Below, one piece after another: positions 6,581-6,890 of a stretch of 6,890 nucleotides of DNA. The translations under genes and the position numbers were made by a program. Every line of letters begins with the position of its first letter. The first letter of the stretch is position 1. Origin of the DNA: Cyclobacteriaceae bacterium. Lineage in GTDB: Bacteria; Bacteroidota; Bacteroidia; Cytophagales; Cyclobacteriaceae. The notes beneath the pieces were generated by a model. That model was not told where the DNA came from and searched no databases. It saw nothing but the letters and a program-made list of their open reading frames with translations. The DNA is taken from the NCBI GenBank assembly GCA_019751475.1, contig JAIENH010000395.1, positions 1 through 6,890 on the forward strand. Reading direction: 5' to 3'.

Positions 6581-6890
6581 ATGAATACGATTAGAAAAAT
6601 TCATTTTACCTCAGGAATCATCCTCTCGATTTTTATCGGAGCTCATTTATTCAATCATCTGTTTAGCGTTATCGGAGCGACTGAGCATATTGAAATGATG
6701 AATTTACTGCGGCATGTTTATAGAAACATCTTTGTTGAGACGATTTTGTTACTAGCGGTTCTCACACAGATAATTTCAGGACTAAATCTTTTTGCACTCC
6801 ATCGCAAAGCAGCAATTTCTGGATTTGACAAGTTACATATATGGACGGGGCTTTATTTGGCGATTTTCTTTACTATTCATGTGGGTGCGG
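6581..6890 (+). CDS. Small histidine-rich membrane protein (C-terminus beyond window)
   Basis: The frame is open from ATG at 6581 to the right edge, 103 complete codons. Three hydrophobic helices are visible: about residues 12-30 (GIILSIFIGAHLFNHLFS), 51-70 (FVETILLLAVLTQIISGLNL), and a third from about 86 containing HIWTGLYLAIFFTIH. Eight histidines occur, including His22 and His26 in helix 1 and His86 and His100 at the ends of helix 3. The layout recalls small b-haem membrane subunits such as succinate dehydrogenase cytochrome b, but I cannot assign a family, and haem binding is a guess. It begins 14 bases after the broken serine hydrolase and so may share its transcript. Confidence 0.8.
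   Translation, partial: MNTIRKIHFTSGIILSIFIGAHLFNHLFSVIGATEHIEMMNLLRHVYRNIFVETILLLAVLTQIISGLNLFALHRKAAISGFDKLHIWTGLYLAIFFTIHVGA

Noticed and set aside
6146..6604. 152-codon minus-strand open frame
   Set aside because: It lies antisense to the membrane tail; its Asn/Lys/Thr-rich composition is the complement of hydrophobic codons, and it has no recognisable motif.

Overview
The window reads as accessory chromosome from a member of the Bacteroidota, probably a Cytophagales-like lineage. The reasons are signal peptides ending in A|Q, genes without clear Shine-Dalgarno sequences, a perfect Bacteroidota-type -7 box (TAnnTTTG) before one operon, and a signal-peptide barrel-like protein of the kind common in this phylum. 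The species cannot be named from the sequence alone.

Layout. (1) Positions 1-2450, minus strand: a tight three-gene operon read right to left. It encodes a stand-alone acyl/peptidyl carrier protein (2450-2205), a cytochrome P450 (2226-1036, GTG start inside the carrier gene) and an MBOAT-family membrane O-acyltransferase (1032 to beyond the left edge). A promoter-like -7 box lies at 2481-2488. (2) 2543-3105, minus strand: greB, a transcript-cleavage elongation factor, with a probable intrinsic terminator after it and an 18-bp perfect palindrome inside its coding sequence. (3) 3359-4111, plus strand: an exported, probably outer-membrane beta-barrel protein of unknown function. (4) 4368-6566, plus strand: a decaying stretch. 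It holds an SGNH/GDSL hydrolase reduced to its signal peptide and C-terminal third, then a roughly 610-residue serine hydrolase (beta-lactamase/PBP-like catalytic domain plus a four-helix membrane tail) broken by two apparent single-base losses. (5) 6581 to beyond the right edge: a histidine-rich small membrane protein.

How the genes work together. The carrier protein, P450 and MBOAT form a coherent set. An acyl or aminoacyl group could be held on the carrier, oxidised there by the P450, and passed by the MBOAT to a hydroxyl on a lipid, glycan or other acceptor. This resembles the logic of the Dlt system (DltC carrier, DltB MBOAT) with an oxidation step added. It is inference; the activating ligase and the acceptor are not visible. 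The greB and barrel-protein genes are visibly richer in G+C (about 52-55% in sampled lines) than the P450 operon and the hydrolase region (about 37%), so the window looks like core genes flanked by accessory DNA.
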